The translations under genes and the position numbers were made by a program. Positions 7,858 to 18,885 of a stretch of DNA of 42,372 bases are shown here, piece by piece. Where the stretch lies: NCBI GenBank assembly GCA_022841665.1, contig JALHRB010000032.1:1-42372 (forward strand), given 5' to 3'. This DNA is from Pseudolabrys sp. Lineage in GTDB: Bacteria > Pseudomonadota > Alphaproteobacteria > Rhizobiales > Xanthobacteraceae. Each line of letters opens with the position of its first letter. Position 1 is the stretch's first letter. The notes beneath the pieces were generated by a model, which was not told the DNA's origin, did no database searches, and saw nothing but the letters and a program-made list of their open reading frames with translations.

Positions 7858-8682
7858 ATGACGACGCCTTGCATCATCACCGTGGCGATCACCGGCTCGG
7901 TGCCGACCAAGAAAGACAATCCGGCGGTGCCGATCACCGTGGAGGAGCAGATCGAATCCACGCAGGCCTCGTTCGAGGCCGGCGCCAGCCTCGCGCATTG
8001 CCATGTGCGCAACGACGACGGCACCCCGACCTCGAGCCCCGAACGCTTCGGCCGTCTGGTCGAAGGCCTGCGCAAGCACTGCCCCGGCATGATCATCCAG
8101 CTTTCGACCGGCGGGCGCTCCGGAAACGGCCGCGAGCGCGGCGGCATGCTGCCGCTCAAGCCCGACATGGCGTCGCTGTCGACCGGCTCGTGCAATTTCC
8201 CGACACGGGTCTACGAGAACTCGCCGGAGCTCGTCGACTGGCTCGCCGCCGAGATGCTGACCCACAACGTCAAGCCGGAGATCGAGGCATTCGACCTGTC
8301 GATGATCTTCCAGGCCGTGAAGATGCAGAAGGAAGGCAAGATCAAAGGGCCGCTGCACGTGCAGTTCGTCATGGGCGTGAAAAACGCCATGCCGGTCGAT
8401 AAGGAAACGTTCGATTATTACGTCAAGACGCTCAAGCGCCTCGCGCCGGACGCGACCTGGACCGGCGCCGGCATCGGCAGTGGCCAGCTCGATCTCAACC
8501 GTTGGAGCCTGGAAGCCGGCGGCCATTGCCGTACCGGGCTCGAGGACAACATCCGCTGGGACAAGACCAAGCTTGCGCCGTCCAACGCCGCGCTGGTCAA
8601 GCGCCTGGCCGACCTGTGCGCGGAATACGGCCGCCGCCCGGCGACGCCCGCCGAGGCGCGCAAGATACTGTCGTTAAATTAG
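7858..8682 (+). CDS. BKACE family 3-keto-5-aminohexanoate cleavage-type enzyme (DUF849)
   Basis: Beta-keto acid cleavage enzyme family: a TIM-barrel Zn enzyme that condenses a beta-keto acid with acetyl-CoA and cleaves it to acetoacetate plus a new acyl-CoA. The 274-residue protein is complete. It shows the metal-binding His pair LAHCHVR (His47, His49) and the conserved GGHCRTGLEDN segment with Glu229, matching the His/His/Glu Zn site of Kce. STGGRSGNG is the substrate/CoA-binding loop. A good GGAG ribosome-binding site precedes the ATG. It is the last gene of the operon that starts with the acyl-CoA dehydrogenase-like gene, so its acyl-CoA product may be related to that enzyme's substrate, but the particular beta-keto acid cannot be deduced. 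Confidence 0.92.
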   Translation: MTTPCIITVAITGSVPTKKDNPAVPITVEEQIESTQASFEAGASLAHCHVRNDDGTPTSSPERFGRLVEGLRKHCPGMIIQLSTGGRSGNGRERGGMLPLKPDMASLSTGSCNFPTRVYENSPELVDWLAAEMLTHNVKPEIEAFDLSMIFQAVKMQKEGKIKGPLHVQFVMGVKNAMPVDKETFDYYVKTLKRLAPDATWTGAGIGSGQLDLNRWSLEAGGHCRTGLEDNIRWDKTKLAPSNAALVKRLADLCAEYGRRPATPAEARKILSLN

Positions 8683-8726
8683 AACCGCCGCGAGCACGAC
8701 AAGGCTCAAACTCAAACGATCCCGCT

Positions 8727-9416
8727 TCAGCGCGCGGCGCCGCAGATTACGGCGTCGCAGCGCTGCGCGTTGGCGACGATCCGCGCCAGCGATTTCGGGC
8801 CCGGATGGCCGACGATGGCGACACCCTTGATGACGAGGCCGGGCGTGGCCTGAATGCCGGCCGCGTCGCCGGCGCGCAGGTGCGCCTTCATCACGTCGAC
8901 CAGCGAATCCTCATTGGCGATCTTCTCGACCTGGGCAAGGTCGAGACCGATCGTCTTCGCCGCCGCAAAAGCGCGCTGGCCGTCGATCACGCCGCGGCCG
9001 GCATAGAGCGCGCGATGGAATTCATAGAACTTTTGCGGCGAGGCGAGCCGCGCTACCGCCAGCTCGACGCGCGCGCCCTGGATCGAGGGGATGCCGAGCA
9101 CCGGGAACGGCACCAGTACCACGCGCAGCTCGGGATTGGCGCGGATCAGCACGTCGATATCGGCGGAGACGCGGCGGCAATAGGGACAGTTGAGATCGTA
9201 GAACTCGGCGAGCGTCACCTTGCCGAGCGGATTGCCGACAATGACGGCGCCGGGCAGCTTTTCGATGTGGCTTTCCAGCGCCGCCGGCACGCGGTGGTTG
9301 GCGATGACGGTGCCGTCGTCGGCCTTGATCGGCAACTCGCCTTGGTCGGCGACGGCGGCAACGGGAGCGGCAAGAAAGAGCGCGGCGGCGAAGGCAAGGC
9401 GCACGAGACGGGGCAT
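8727..9416 (-). CDS. DsbA/Com1-like periplasmic thiol-disulfide oxidoreductase
   Basis: Secreted thioredoxin-fold protein of the DsbA/Com1 type, expected to act on cysteine pairs in the periplasm. Start chosen at ATG 9416, which gives a typical signal peptide (LAFAAALFLAAPVAAVA) with probable cleavage near residue 24; the frame extends 17 codons upstream but would bury the signal. The 230-residue precursor has the redox motif CPYC at Cys77/Cys80 in EFYDLNCPYCRR. The C terminus holds a further pair (Cys221 and Cys226, close to the end) not needed in the usual fold. It is convergent with the BKACE gene. Whether it oxidises or isomerises disulfides cannot be told from sequence. Confidence 0.9.
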   Translation of the reverse strand: MPRLVRLAFAAALFLAAPVAAVADQGELPIKADDGTVIANHRVPAALESHIEKLPGAVIVGNPLGKVTLAEFYDLNCPYCRRVSADIDVLIRANPELRVVLVPFPVLGIPSIQGARVELAVARLASPQKFYEFHRALYAGRGVIDGQRAFAAAKTIGLDLAQVEKIANEDSLVDVMKAHLRAGDAAGIQATPGLVIKGVAIVGHPGPKSLARIVANAQRCDAVICGAAR

Positions 9417-9493
9417 GGGTCGCTTTCGGTGAAGGAAAGCGCCGTCATGCCGGGCGGGCCGACACATGGCGAATCAAGAATAGGTGAGCGCGG

Positions 9494-10111
9494 TCAGCGC
9501 GCGCGCCCGAGCAGCGCGGCCAGCCGTGCGCGGTTGAGCGCGAGCCATTGCAGCGCGATCAGCAGCGGGCCGTTGTGCATGCGGCCTTGGACGAGCGCGG
9601 CCAGCGCGGCGTCGATGGAGACGCGGATCGTCTCGATCTGCTCACCGCCGAGCGAGGTGCGCGCCGGCACCTTGGACGCGTCCACCGCGGCAAGAAAGAC
9701 CGTGACTTCCTCGTCGGTGATGCCGGGCGACGTGAGATAGGTAAACAGCTCGGCCAGCGCGGACGGCGAAACACCGATTTCCTCGCCGCACTCCCGGCGC
9801 GCCGTTGCGTCCGCCGCCTCGCCGGGCTCGACGCGGCCGGCGACGATTTCGATCAGCTCGCCTTTGCCATTGGCGAGATGCGCCGGAAGCCGGAATTGGC
9901 GGATCAGCACGATCTCGTCGCGCGCAAGATCGACCGGCAGCACCGCGACCACCTTGCCGGCGAGGATGACGTCGCGACGCTGCGCGACCGAAGCACCGTC
10001 CCCTCCCAGCGTCAGGTGATAGCGGCAATAGGGACGATAGCCGTCGGCCAGGCGCTCAGGCGCGGAGAGCGTGACTTTGGCAGGACGGTCGGCGAGTTCG
10101 TCGTCGCGCAT
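9494..10111 (-). CDS. Nudix hydrolase, ADP-ribose pyrophosphatase-like
   Basis: A 205-residue Nudix hydrolase that cleaves nucleoside diphosphates linked to another moiety. The Nudix box is intact: it starts at GRVEPGE and continues to RRECGEEIG, fitting GX5EX7REUXEEXGU, and it is preceded by IRQFRLPAHLANGKGELIEI as in ADP-ribose/GDP-mannose pyrophosphatases (NudF/NudK group). Start assigned to ATG 10111, 11 bases after the yejF stop; the frame is open far upstream through antisense-like sequence inside yejF, which should not be read as a fusion. Its place at the end of the yej operon suggests co-transcription, with no obvious functional tie to peptide import. Confidence 0.9.
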   Translation of the reverse strand: MRDDELADRPAKVTLSAPERLADGYRPYCRYHLTLGGDGASVAQRRDVILAGKVVAVLPVDLARDEIVLIRQFRLPAHLANGKGELIEIVAGRVEPGEAADATARRECGEEIGVSPSALAELFTYLTSPGITDEEVTVFLAAVDASKVPARTSLGGEQIETIRVSIDAALAALVQGRMHNGPLLIALQWLALNRARLAALLGRAR

Positions 10112-10122
10112 GCGGCGAAGAC

Positions 10123-11751
10123 CTATTGCGAAACGACGCCCTCGGGCGCGGTGTCGAGATTGAAGGCGGCGGCGAACAGCGCACGCGTATAGTCGCTCTG
10201 CGGCCGCTTGAACAATTCGGCCGCGGCGCCCTCCTCCACCATCTTGCCGTTGCGCAGAACCAGCAGCCGGCTCGCCAGCGCGGCCACCACGCGCAAGTCG
10301 TGCGAGATGAACATGTAGGTGAGATCGCGGCGCTTCTGCAGATCGCGCAACAGGTCGACCATCTGCGCCTGGATCAGCATGTCGAGCGCGCTGGTCGGCT
10401 CGTCGAGCACGATGAAGGTCGGCTCCAGCACCAGCGCGCGGGCGAGCGCGATGCGCTGGCGCTGGCCGCCGGAGAATTCGTGCGGATAACGCTGGCGCGT
10501 CTCGGCGTCGAGGCCGACGTCGTTGAGCGCGGCCATCACGCGCCGCTCCCGCTCGCCGGCGTTGAGGTGCGGGTGATGCACCCACAGCCCTTCCTCGATG
10601 ATGTCGGACACCGACATACGGGGGCTGAGCGAGCCGTAGGGGTCCTGAAACACGATCTGCATGTCGCGCCGGTAGGGTCGCATCTCCTTGAACTTGAGAC
10701 CCTGGATCGTGTGGCCCATGAACACCACCGGTCCGTCCGAGGAGATCAGGCGCAGGATGGCGAGGCCGAGCGTGGTCTTGCCGGACCCCGACTCGCCCAC
10801 CACCCCGAGCGTCTCGCCCTTGCGCAATTCCATGGTGATGCCGTCCACTGCCTTGATGTGGCCGACCGTCTTGCGCAGCACGCCGCGCTTGATCGGGAAC
10901 CAGACCTTGAGGTCGTCGGTGCTGACGACGACCGGCGCATCGGGCCGCGGCGGCGCCGGGTCGGGCTTGGGCTCGGCGGCAAGCAGCGCGCGCGTGTAAG
11001 GATGCTCGGGCGCGGTGAATACGCGCTCGACTGGGCCCTGCTCGACGATCTTGCCCCGCTGCATGACGCAGACCTTGTCGGCGAGCTTGCGCACGATGCC
11101 GAGGTCGTGGGTGATGAACAGCATCGACATGCCGAGCCGGACTTGCGTGTCCTTGAGCAGCTTCAGAATCTGCGCCTGCACGGTGACGTCGAGCGCGGTG
11201 GTCGGCTCGTCGGCGATCAGCAAGTCGGGCTCGTTGGCGAGCGCCATGGCGATCATCACGCGCTGACGCTGGCCGCCGGAAAGCTGGTGCGGATAGCTGC
11301 CGAGCCGGCCCTCCGGGTCGGGAATGCCGACCTGGCCGAGCAGTTCGACGATGCGCTTGCGCGCGGCTTCCCCGCTCATGCCGCGATGGAGCAGCAGAAT
11401 CTCGCCGATCTGCTTCTCGATCGTGTGCAACGGGTTGAGCGAGGTCATCGGCTCCTGGAAGATGATGGTGATGTCGTTGCCGCGCACCTGCCGGATCTCG
11501 TCCTCCGGCATGCCGAGCAGCTCCTTGCCCTGGAAATTGATCGTGCCGGAGGGATGATGCGCCGACGGATAAGGCAGCAGCTTCATCACCGATAGCGCGG
11601 TCACCGACTTGCCGGACCCCGACTCGCCCACCAGCGCCACCGTCTCGCCCTTGCCGATGTCGAACGAGACGCGATCGACCGCCAGCACCTCGCGCGAACC
11701 GGTGCCGAAGGCGACCGAGAGGTCTCGAATGGAAAGGAGCGGATCGGTCAT
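10123..11751 (-). CDS. yejF: Peptide ABC transporter, dual ATP-binding protein YejF
   Basis: Energy-coupling subunit of a Yej-type oligopeptide importer: two ABC ATPase domains in one 542-residue chain. Each half has a complete set of motifs: Walker A GESGSGKS (first) and GESGSGKT (second), signatures [12 protein letters not shown] and [12 protein letters not shown], and Walker B segments [12 protein letters not shown] and [12 protein letters not shown]. Both sites therefore look catalytically competent, unlike some fused ABC proteins. The ATG at 11751 overlaps the yejE stop in an ATGA arrangement, which implies translational coupling. The open frame extends 35 codons upstream but lies within yejE. 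E. coli YejF is about 530 residues, so length fits. Confidence 0.95.
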   Translation of the reverse strand: MTDPLLSIRDLSVAFGTGSREVLAVDRVSFDIGKGETVALVGESGSGKSVTALSVMKLLPYPSAHHPSGTINFQGKELLGMPEDEIRQVRGNDITIIFQEPMTSLNPLHTIEKQIGEILLLHRGMSGEAARKRIVELLGQVGIPDPEGRLGSYPHQLSGGQRQRVMIAMALANEPDLLIADEPTTALDVTVQAQILKLLKDTQVRLGMSMLFITHDLGIVRKLADKVCVMQRGKIVEQGPVERVFTAPEHPYTRALLAAEPKPDPAPPRPDAPVVVSTDDLKVWFPIKRGVLRKTVGHIKAVDGITMELRKGETLGVVGESGSGKTTLGLAILRLISSDGPVVFMGHTIQGLKFKEMRPYRRDMQIVFQDPYGSLSPRMSVSDIIEEGLWVHHPHLNAGERERRVMAALNDVGLDAETRQRYPHEFSGGQRQRIALARALVLEPTFIVLDEPTSALDMLIQAQMVDLLRDLQKRRDLTYMFISHDLRVVAALASRLLVLRNGKMVEEGAAAELFKRPQSDYTRALFAAAFNLDTAPEGVVSQ

Positions 11752-12947
11752 CGGAACGTCTTCCGCGGGTCGAACGCATCGCGCACCGCCTCGCCGATGA
11801 AGATCAGCAGCGACAACATGATGGCGATCGAGAAGAAGCCGGTCAGCCCGAGCCAAGGCGCCTGCACGTTGGCCTTGCCCTGCGACAGAAGCTCGCCGAG
11901 CGAGGGCGAGCCGGGCGGCAGGCCGAAGCCGAGGAAGTCGAGCGCCGTCAGCGTCATCACCGAGGACGACAGGATGAACGGCAGGAACGTCATGGTCGCC
12001 ACCATGGCGTTGGGCAAGAGATGACGGAAGATGATGACGCCGTTCGACACGCCGAGCGCACGCGCCGCCTGGATGTACTCGAAATTACGCCCGCGCAGGA
12101 ATTCCGCGCGCACCAGCCCGACCAGCGACACCCAGGAGAACAGCAGCAATATCCCGAGCAGCACGAAGAAGCCCGGCACCAGCACCGACGAGATGATCAG
12201 AAGCAGATAGAGCGAGGGGATCGAGGTCCAGATTTCGATGAAGCGCTGGAACAGCAAGTCCGTCCAGCCGCCGAAATAGCCCTGGACCGCGCCGGCGGCA
12301 ACCCCGATCACCGACGAGACGATGGTCAGGCACAGCCCGAACAGGACCGAGATGCGGAAGCCGTAGATGAGCCGCGCCAGCACGTCGCGCCCGCCGTCGT
12401 CGGTGCCGAGCCAGTTGTATTCGAGCTCGCCGCATTTGGCGAAGCCCTTCGTCGCCGCAAACTCGCAATCCTTCTCGCTCAGCATCCAGGTCGGCTTGGA
12501 CGGGAACGGCGATGGCGGCTTCGACACCTGCGTGTTGTAGGAGAAGCGGACCGGCGGCCAGAGCACGGTGCCGCCCTCCTTCTGGATCAGCCCCATCAGA
12601 TAGTCGTCGCGATAGTCGGCGGCGGTGCCGAACAAATTAGGGTCCTTCTCCTTCGAAAAGGCCGTATCGGGATAGGTGACGACCGCCGGGAAGAACGACT
12701 GCCCGTTGACGCGAATGTAGATCGGCTTGTCGTTGGCAATGAATTCCGCGAACAACGAGATCAGGAACATCGCCAGGAACAGCCACAGCGACCAGTAACC
12801 GCGCCGGTTGGCCTTGAAGTTCTCCCAGCGCCGCCTGTTGATCGGCGAGATCGAGATCCAGCGCCGCTCCGGCGGCACGTCCAGGCCGGCGACGCCGACC
12901 GCCGCGGTGTCGGGAGATTTGATGCCGGTGCGCGCGTCCACGCTCAC
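11748..12947 (-). CDS. yejE: Peptide ABC transporter permease YejE
   Basis: Inner-membrane permease of the Yej peptide importer (BPD_transp_1 family). I place the start at GTG 12947, which overlaps the yejB stop as GTGA; GTG 12941 is an alternative. The 399-residue product has a hydrophilic N terminus with [18 protein letters not shown] typical of YejE, a first membrane helix at about 51-70, a long periplasmic region (about 70-200), then five helices with the EAA loop near [15 protein letters not shown]. The chain ends [13 protein letters not shown]. The frame remains open far upstream inside yejB; that part is not coding. Overlaps at both ends place it firmly in the yejB-yejE-yejF operon. 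Confidence 0.94.
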   Translation of the reverse strand: MSVDARTGIKSPDTAAVGVAGLDVPPERRWISISPINRRRWENFKANRRGYWSLWLFLAMFLISLFAEFIANDKPIYIRVNGQSFFPAVVTYPDTAFSKEKDPNLFGTAADYRDDYLMGLIQKEGGTVLWPPVRFSYNTQVSKPPSPFPSKPTWMLSEKDCEFAATKGFAKCGELEYNWLGTDDGGRDVLARLIYGFRISVLFGLCLTIVSSVIGVAAGAVQGYFGGWTDLLFQRFIEIWTSIPSLYLLLIISSVLVPGFFVLLGILLLFSWVSLVGLVRAEFLRGRNFEYIQAARALGVSNGVIIFRHLLPNAMVATMTFLPFILSSSVMTLTALDFLGFGLPPGSPSLGELLSQGKANVQAPWLGLTGFFSIAIMLSLLIFIGEAVRDAFDPRKTFR

Positions 12948-14059
12948 ACCTCCCGCGTCTCGAAGTCGATGCGCGGATCGATCCACGTATAGGCGAGATC
13001 GGAAATCAGGTTCACCACCACGCCGATGAGCGAGAAGATGAAGAGCGTGGCGAACACCACCGGATAATCGCGGTTGAGCACGCTTTCGAAGCCGAGCAGG
13101 CCGAGCCCGTCGAGCGAAAAGATGGTCTCGATCAGCAGCGAGCCGGTGAAGAAGGCGTGCACGAACGCGCTCGGGAAGCCGGCGATCACGATCAGCATCG
13201 CGTTGCGGAATACATGGCCGTACAGCACCTGATTGCGCGCGCAGCCCTTGGCGCGGGCGGTCAGCACGTATTGCTTGCGGATTTCCTCGAGGAACGAGTT
13301 CTTGGTCAGCAGCGTCATGGTGGCGAAGGCGGACAGCGCCATCGACAGGATCGGCAAGGTCAGGTGCCAGAAGTAATCGAGGATCTGCGCGTACCACGGC
13401 AGCGCCCAGAAATTCTCCGACACCAGCCCGCGCAGCGGGAACCAGTCGAAGAACGAGCCGCCGGCGAACAGAATGATGAGCAGGATCGCGAACAGGAAGC
13501 CGGGGATGGCATAGCCGACGATGATCACGCTCGACGTCCACACGTCGAAACGCGAACCGTCGTCCACCGCCTTGCGGATGCCGAGTGGAATGGAAATCAA
13601 ATAGGTGAGCAACGTCATCCAGATGCCGAGCGACATCGATACCGGCAGCTTCTCCTTGATCAGTTGCAGCACACTGACGTCGCGGAAATAGCTGTTGCCG
13701 AAATCGAAGCGGGCGTAGTTCCAGAGCATGAGGAAGAAGCGCTCATGCGCCGGCTTGTCGAAGCCGAATTGCTTCTCCAGCTTCTTGATGAAATCGGGAT
13801 CGAGCCCCTGCGCGCCGCGATACTTCGAGGTGACGGCGTCGACCTGCGCGCCGCCTTGCGCCATGCCGCGGCTGCCGAAATCGCCGCCCGGCGAACCGGA
13901 GATGCGCGAGGTGGCGCCGGTGTCGGAGCCGGTCAGCTTGGCGATGACCTGCTCGACCGGGCCGCCGGGCGCGAACTGCACGACCACGAAGGCGACCAGC
14001 ATGATGCCGAACATGGTCGGGATCATGAAAAGGATGCGGCGGATGATGTAGGCGGTCAT
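12944..14059 (-). CDS. yejB: Peptide ABC transporter permease YejB
   Basis: Second permease of the Yej importer, 371 residues. The N-terminal helix ([21 protein letters not shown]) is typical of OppB/DppB/YejB proteins. It is followed by a large periplasmic loop containing a Gly-rich insertion around [16 protein letters not shown] (about residues 55-70). The transmembrane BPD domain follows, with the EAA loop near [15 protein letters not shown], and the chain ends [22 protein letters not shown]-type ribosome-binding site is close to the ATG. It lies 46 bases downstream of the nearer substrate-binding protein gene; that gap holds one arm of a dispersed repeat (14074-14100). Confidence 0.95.
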   Translation of the reverse strand: MTAYIIRRILFMIPTMFGIMLVAFVVVQFAPGGPVEQVIAKLTGSDTGATSRISGSPGGDFGSRGMAQGGAQVDAVTSKYRGAQGLDPDFIKKLEKQFGFDKPAHERFFLMLWNYARFDFGNSYFRDVSVLQLIKEKLPVSMSLGIWMTLLTYLISIPLGIRKAVDDGSRFDVWTSSVIIVGYAIPGFLFAILLIILFAGGSFFDWFPLRGLVSENFWALPWYAQILDYFWHLTLPILSMALSAFATMTLLTKNSFLEEIRKQYVLTARAKGCARNQVLYGHVFRNAMLIVIAGFPSAFVHAFFTGSLLIETIFSLDGLGLLGFESVLNRDYPVVFATLFIFSLIGVVVNLISDLAYTWIDPRIDFETREV

Positions 14060-14073
14060 GAGTCTCTCAGTAC

Positions 14074-14100
14074 GTCATTCGGGGGCGGCGCGGAAGCGCC
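14074..14100. repeat. Solo arm of a dispersed GTCATTC palindromic repeat
   Basis: The sequence beginning GTCATTCGGGGGCGGCGCGG is an imperfect copy of the reverse complement of the right arm of the repeat at 19655-19757. Only one arm is present, filling most of the 46-base gap between the substrate-binding protein gene and yejB. Similarity was judged by eye. Confidence 0.5.
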
Positions 14101-14105
14101 AGGCC

Positions 14106-16019
14106 CTAGCCCTTCTGATCCGGGCCGGCAGACCACCAGGTTGCCGGAATCCCACGGAAATAGCGCGGCTGCGCCGCCGGACGGCCGAATACGTCCCAAT
14201 AGGCGATCCAATGCGACGCCTTGTACCAGTGCGGGACCCAGTAGCGGCCGGCGCGGATCACACGGTCGAGCGCGCGGCAGGCCGTGGTGAGTTCCTCGCG
14301 GGTCTTGGCGGCGACGACGGCCTCGATCAACGCATCGATCGCCGGTTCGGCGATGCCGGCGCGGTTCTGCGAACCCTTGATGGAGGCGGCCTGCGAGGAG
14401 AAATAACTGCGCAGGGAGTCGCCCGGCGTCGATGAAAAACCCATGCGTTCGACGGTGATGTCGAAATCGAAGCTGTCCATGCGGGCGCGATATTGCACCG
14501 GATCGACCACGCGCAAGCTCGCCTCGATACCGATGGTGGAGAGGTTCTTGATGTAAGCCGTGTGGTGCGGCGTGAAAGTCGGCTCGTCGATCATGAACTC
14601 GATCTTGAACGGCTGACCGTCCGGCAGCGTGCGCTTGCCGTTCTTCAACTCGCAGCCAGCGTCGGTGAGTAGCTGGTTGGCGCGCCGCAGCCAGCGGCGG
14701 TCCTGGCCGGAGGCGTCCGTCACCGGCGGCAGATAAGGGTCGCCGAATACCTCGTCCGGCACCTTGCCGCGAAACGGCTCAAGCAGCGCCACCTCGGCTG
14801 GCGACGGCTTGCCTTGGGCCATGAGCGGCGAATTCTGGAACACCGAGTGGGTACGGTCATAGGAGCCGTACATGATGTTTTTGTTGGTCCATTCGAAATC
14901 GAAGGCGTCGATCATCGCCTCGCGCACGCGCCGGTCCTTGAACTGCGCACGGCGCAAATTCATGAACCAGCCCTGCGCGCCGGACGGCGTGTCGTCCGGA
15001 ATGACGGCGCGTTTCACGCGCCCGTCCTTGAAAGCGGGGAAATCGTAGCGCGTCGCCCAGACGCGCGACGTGAACTCTTCGCGGAACAGATAGTTGCGCC
15101 CGGTGAAGCCTTCGAAGCCAACCTCGCGGTCGCGATAATATTCGTAGCGGATGATGTCGAAATTGTTCAGCCCGCGCGAAACCGGCAGGTCGGCGCCCCA
15201 CCAATCCTTCACACGCTCGAATTCGATGGCGCGGCCTGTATCGACACGACCGACCTTGTACGGCCCGCTGCCGAGTGGCACGTCGAGCGTGGACTGGTCG
15301 AACGGCTGCTTTGAATAATAGGCGCGCGAAAAGATCGGCAGGCCGGCCACGAACAGCGGCACGTCGCGCGCGCGCTTTTCCGCGAAGGTCACCGTCACCG
15401 TGCGGTCGTCCGCGGCTTGCGCGCCTTTGCAGTCGCGCAGTTGCTGCGTGATGATCGGATGGCCCTGTTCCTTGAGCGTGTTGATCGACCAGGCCACGTC
15501 ATGCGCCGTGAGCGGCGTGCCGTCATGGAATTTTGCGCCATCGCGCAAAGTAAAGCGATAGGTCTGGCCGTCTTCGGAGACCCGCACGCTGCGCGCGGCC
15601 AAACCATACATCGCGTCGGGCTCGTTGCCCGAACGCACCATCAGCGTGGCGAAGGTGAGGTCCATGCCGAGCACGCCCTCGCCTTTCAGGATGAAGGCGT
15701 TGAGCGAATTGAAGGTGAGGAACGAGCCGTTGTAGGTACGGCTGGTAGGCAGCTCCGAAAAAGTGCCGCCTTTCGGCGCGTTCGGATTGACGTAAGGAAA
15801 GTGCGAAAAATCGGCCGGCAAGCCGAGATCGCCGAAGGCCGACATGCCGTGCCGGTCGGCTTCCTGCGCGCTCTGGGCGAGGGCTTCGCTCGAAAAACCG
15901 AAACGCCCGGCGCCCAGGCTCGCAGCGCTTAAGACAAGGAGGCGGCGGCGCGACAGTGAATTCCCTCCCCCCTTGCGGGGGAGGGATAGGGAGGGGGGTA
16001 TTTGATCTCGACCAGCCAT
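14106..16019 (-). CDS. Extracellular solute-binding protein family 5 (YejA-like), second copy
   Basis: Periplasmic receptor of the Yej importer (SBP_bac_5 family), about 637 residues, with the YejA signature FPYVNPNAPKGG close to the mature N terminus. A twin-arginine-type leader SRRRLLVLSAASLGAG lies about 20 residues from the start. Start chosen at ATG 16019 because a GAAGGAA ribosome-binding sequence sits at proper distance; ATG 16034 is in frame five codons upstream. The first 20 or so residues (QIPPSLSLPRKGGG) are encoded by a palindromic repeat lying over the 5' end, so the present start may not be ancestral. It is clearly paralogous to the upstream gene (16100-17977) but strongly diverged. 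It probably recognises a different peptide range with the same permease. Confidence 0.92.
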   Translation of the reverse strand: MAGRDQIPPSLSLPRKGGGNSLSRRRLLVLSAASLGAGRFGFSSEALAQSAQEADRHGMSAFGDLGLPADFSHFPYVNPNAPKGGTFSELPTSRTYNGSFLTFNSLNAFILKGEGVLGMDLTFATLMVRSGNEPDAMYGLAARSVRVSEDGQTYRFTLRDGAKFHDGTPLTAHDVAWSINTLKEQGHPIITQQLRDCKGAQAADDRTVTVTFAEKRARDVPLFVAGLPIFSRAYYSKQPFDQSTLDVPLGSGPYKVGRVDTGRAIEFERVKDWWGADLPVSRGLNNFDIIRYEYYRDREVGFEGFTGRNYLFREEFTSRVWATRYDFPAFKDGRVKRAVIPDDTPSGAQGWFMNLRRAQFKDRRVREAMIDAFDFEWTNKNIMYGSYDRTHSVFQNSPLMAQGKPSPAEVALLEPFRGKVPDEVFGDPYLPPVTDASGQDRRWLRRANQLLTDAGCELKNGKRTLPDGQPFKIEFMIDEPTFTPHHTAYIKNLSTIGIEASLRVVDPVQYRARMDSFDFDITVERMGFSSTPGDSLRSYFSSQAASIKGSQNRAGIAEPAIDALIEAVVAAKTREELTTACRALDRVIRAGRYWVPHWYKASHWIAYWDVFGRPAAQPRYFRGIPATWWSAGPDQKG

Positions 16020-16088
16020 CCGTTCCTTCGTCACTCACCCCCCACCCGCCGCGCTGCGCGCGGCGACCTCCCCCGCAAGGGGGGAGGT
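15963..16088. repeat. GC-rich palindromic repeat (CCTCCCCC family) between the two yejA-like genes
   Basis: The element is bounded by two near-identical hairpins: CCCTCCCCC/GGGGGAGGG arms at 15963-15985 and ACCTCCCCC/GGGGGGAGGT arms at 16066-16088, each with a four- to five-base TTGC or GCAA loop. Internal G-runs (15988-15998) and C-runs (16038-16047) can also pair, giving a long cruciform-like structure. The start codon of the downstream gene lies inside it. The same family appears inside hrpB at 26297-26411. Confidence 0.8.
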
Positions 16089-16099
16089 GAAGAAAGATA

Positions 16100-17977
<1,878 letters not shown>

Positions 17978-18129
17978 GCAGAGGCTCCGCTGCGCGACAG
18001 GCTGTCGATAACGCAATCCGGGCAGATTATGTCCGTTTTCCGGCCCGCCACCAGCGGCGGCCCCACCGGGAACACGGGCCCCGGCTCAAATTTCCGTGGC
18101 CAATCGCCGCAAGACGGGCCGGAAATGCA

Positions 18130-18158
18130 AAACGGCCGGGCGTAAAGCCCGGCCGTTT
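18130..18158 (-). terminator. Strong hairpin terminator downstream of cycM
   Basis: Perfect 12-bp inverted repeat (arms AAACGGCCGGGC and GCCCGGCCGTTT) with a 5-base loop, 19 bases beyond the cycM stop on the minus strand. On that strand it is followed by a short T-containing tract (TTTTGCATTT when the stem end is included). It separates cycM from the yej operon and is the clearest intrinsic terminator in the window. Confidence 0.8.
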
Positions 18159-18177
18159 GAACGTATGCCTTTCAGGC

Positions 18178-18726
18178 TTACTTGGCCGCCGTCGGCAGCG
18201 GCGCCGGACTGTCGGCGTGCTGACGCAGGAAGGCGATGAGATCGGCGCGCTGGGCATCGCGCGAGAGGCCGGCATAGGCCATGTTCGTACCGGGCACGAA
18301 GCCCTTCGGATTGGCCAGGAAGGCGTTGAGGTCCTCGTAGGTCCAGTTGCCGCCCTTGGCCTTCAGGGCGGCGGAATAGTTGAACCCGGCGACCGATGCC
18401 TTCGGACGTCCGATGATGCCGAAGAGGTTGGGCCCGACGCGGTTGGGGCCGCCCTTCTCGAAAGTGTGGCAGGCCACGCACTGCTTGGACGTGGCTTGGC
18501 CCTTTTCGGCGGAAGCGCTGGCCATGAGCGTCTCGATCGGCTGCGCCGGCTCCTTGGGGCCGGCGGCCTTGCCGCCTTCGTCGGGGGCCTTGACCGCAAT
18601 GTCGAAGCCGGGCTTGGCCGGCTTCTCGGGCGCAAACAACGCGCCGGCGCCGATATTGAGCGAAAGCAGCGCCAGGCAGGTCGCGAGAACGGCGCCGAGG
18701 ATTTTGTTGAGCTCGAAGGAATTCAT
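18178..18726 (-). CDS. cycM: Membrane-anchored cytochrome c (CycM-like)
   Basis: A 182-residue monohaem cytochrome c tethered by an uncleaved N-terminal helix (residues about 9-31, LGAVLATCLALLSLNIGAGAL) with a Pro/Lys-rich spacer. Haem is attached at CVACH (Cys83, Cys86, His87 as proximal ligand); Met149 in GTNMAYAG is the expected distal ligand. Rhizobial CycM carries electrons from the bc1 complex to the aa3-type oxidase. The opening MNSFELNKILG strongly resembles that family and fixes the start at ATG 18726, although the frame is open upstream into the divergent kdsB region. It is followed by a strong terminator and appears monocistronic. Confidence 0.92.
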   Translation of the reverse strand: MNSFELNKILGAVLATCLALLSLNIGAGALFAPEKPAKPGFDIAVKAPDEGGKAAGPKEPAQPIETLMASASAEKGQATSKQCVACHTFEKGGPNRVGPNLFGIIGRPKASVAGFNYSAALKAKGGNWTYEDLNAFLANPKGFVPGTNMAYAGLSRDAQRADLIAFLRQHADSPAPLPTAAK

Positions 18727-18812
18727 TGCAACGGGGCTCCCGAAGGGGCGCGACGCGGGTAGCGGGCGTGGGTCGGCCGCCGAGGCTCCGGCGGCGGCGG
18801 ACAGATACCGGT

Positions 18813-18840
18813 TTGCCTCCCTTCTGGCAACCCGTATAAG
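18813..18840 (+). promoter_or_regulatory. Candidate sigma70-type promoter of kdsB
   Basis: A -35-like TTGCCT (18813-18818) and a -10 TATAAG (18835-18840) are separated by 16 bases in the cycM-kdsB divergent gap. The kdsB start at 18886 would leave a leader of roughly 38 bases. Identified by eye. Confidence 0.45.
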
Positions 18841-18885
18841 CGCCTCTGCACCGCCGATTGCGGGCCGAAAAACGGCCCTACCCCG

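Noticed and set aside
9494-11779. 761-codon minus-strand frame that looks like a large protein ending in a Nudix domain
   Set aside because: Everything upstream of 10111 is a wrong-frame reading of yejF; only the Nudix part has family motifs and its own start.
11748-13541. 597-codon minus-strand frame apparently extending YejE
   Set aside because: The first part is an alternative frame of yejB; YejE motifs begin after the GTG at 12947 that overlaps the yejB stop.
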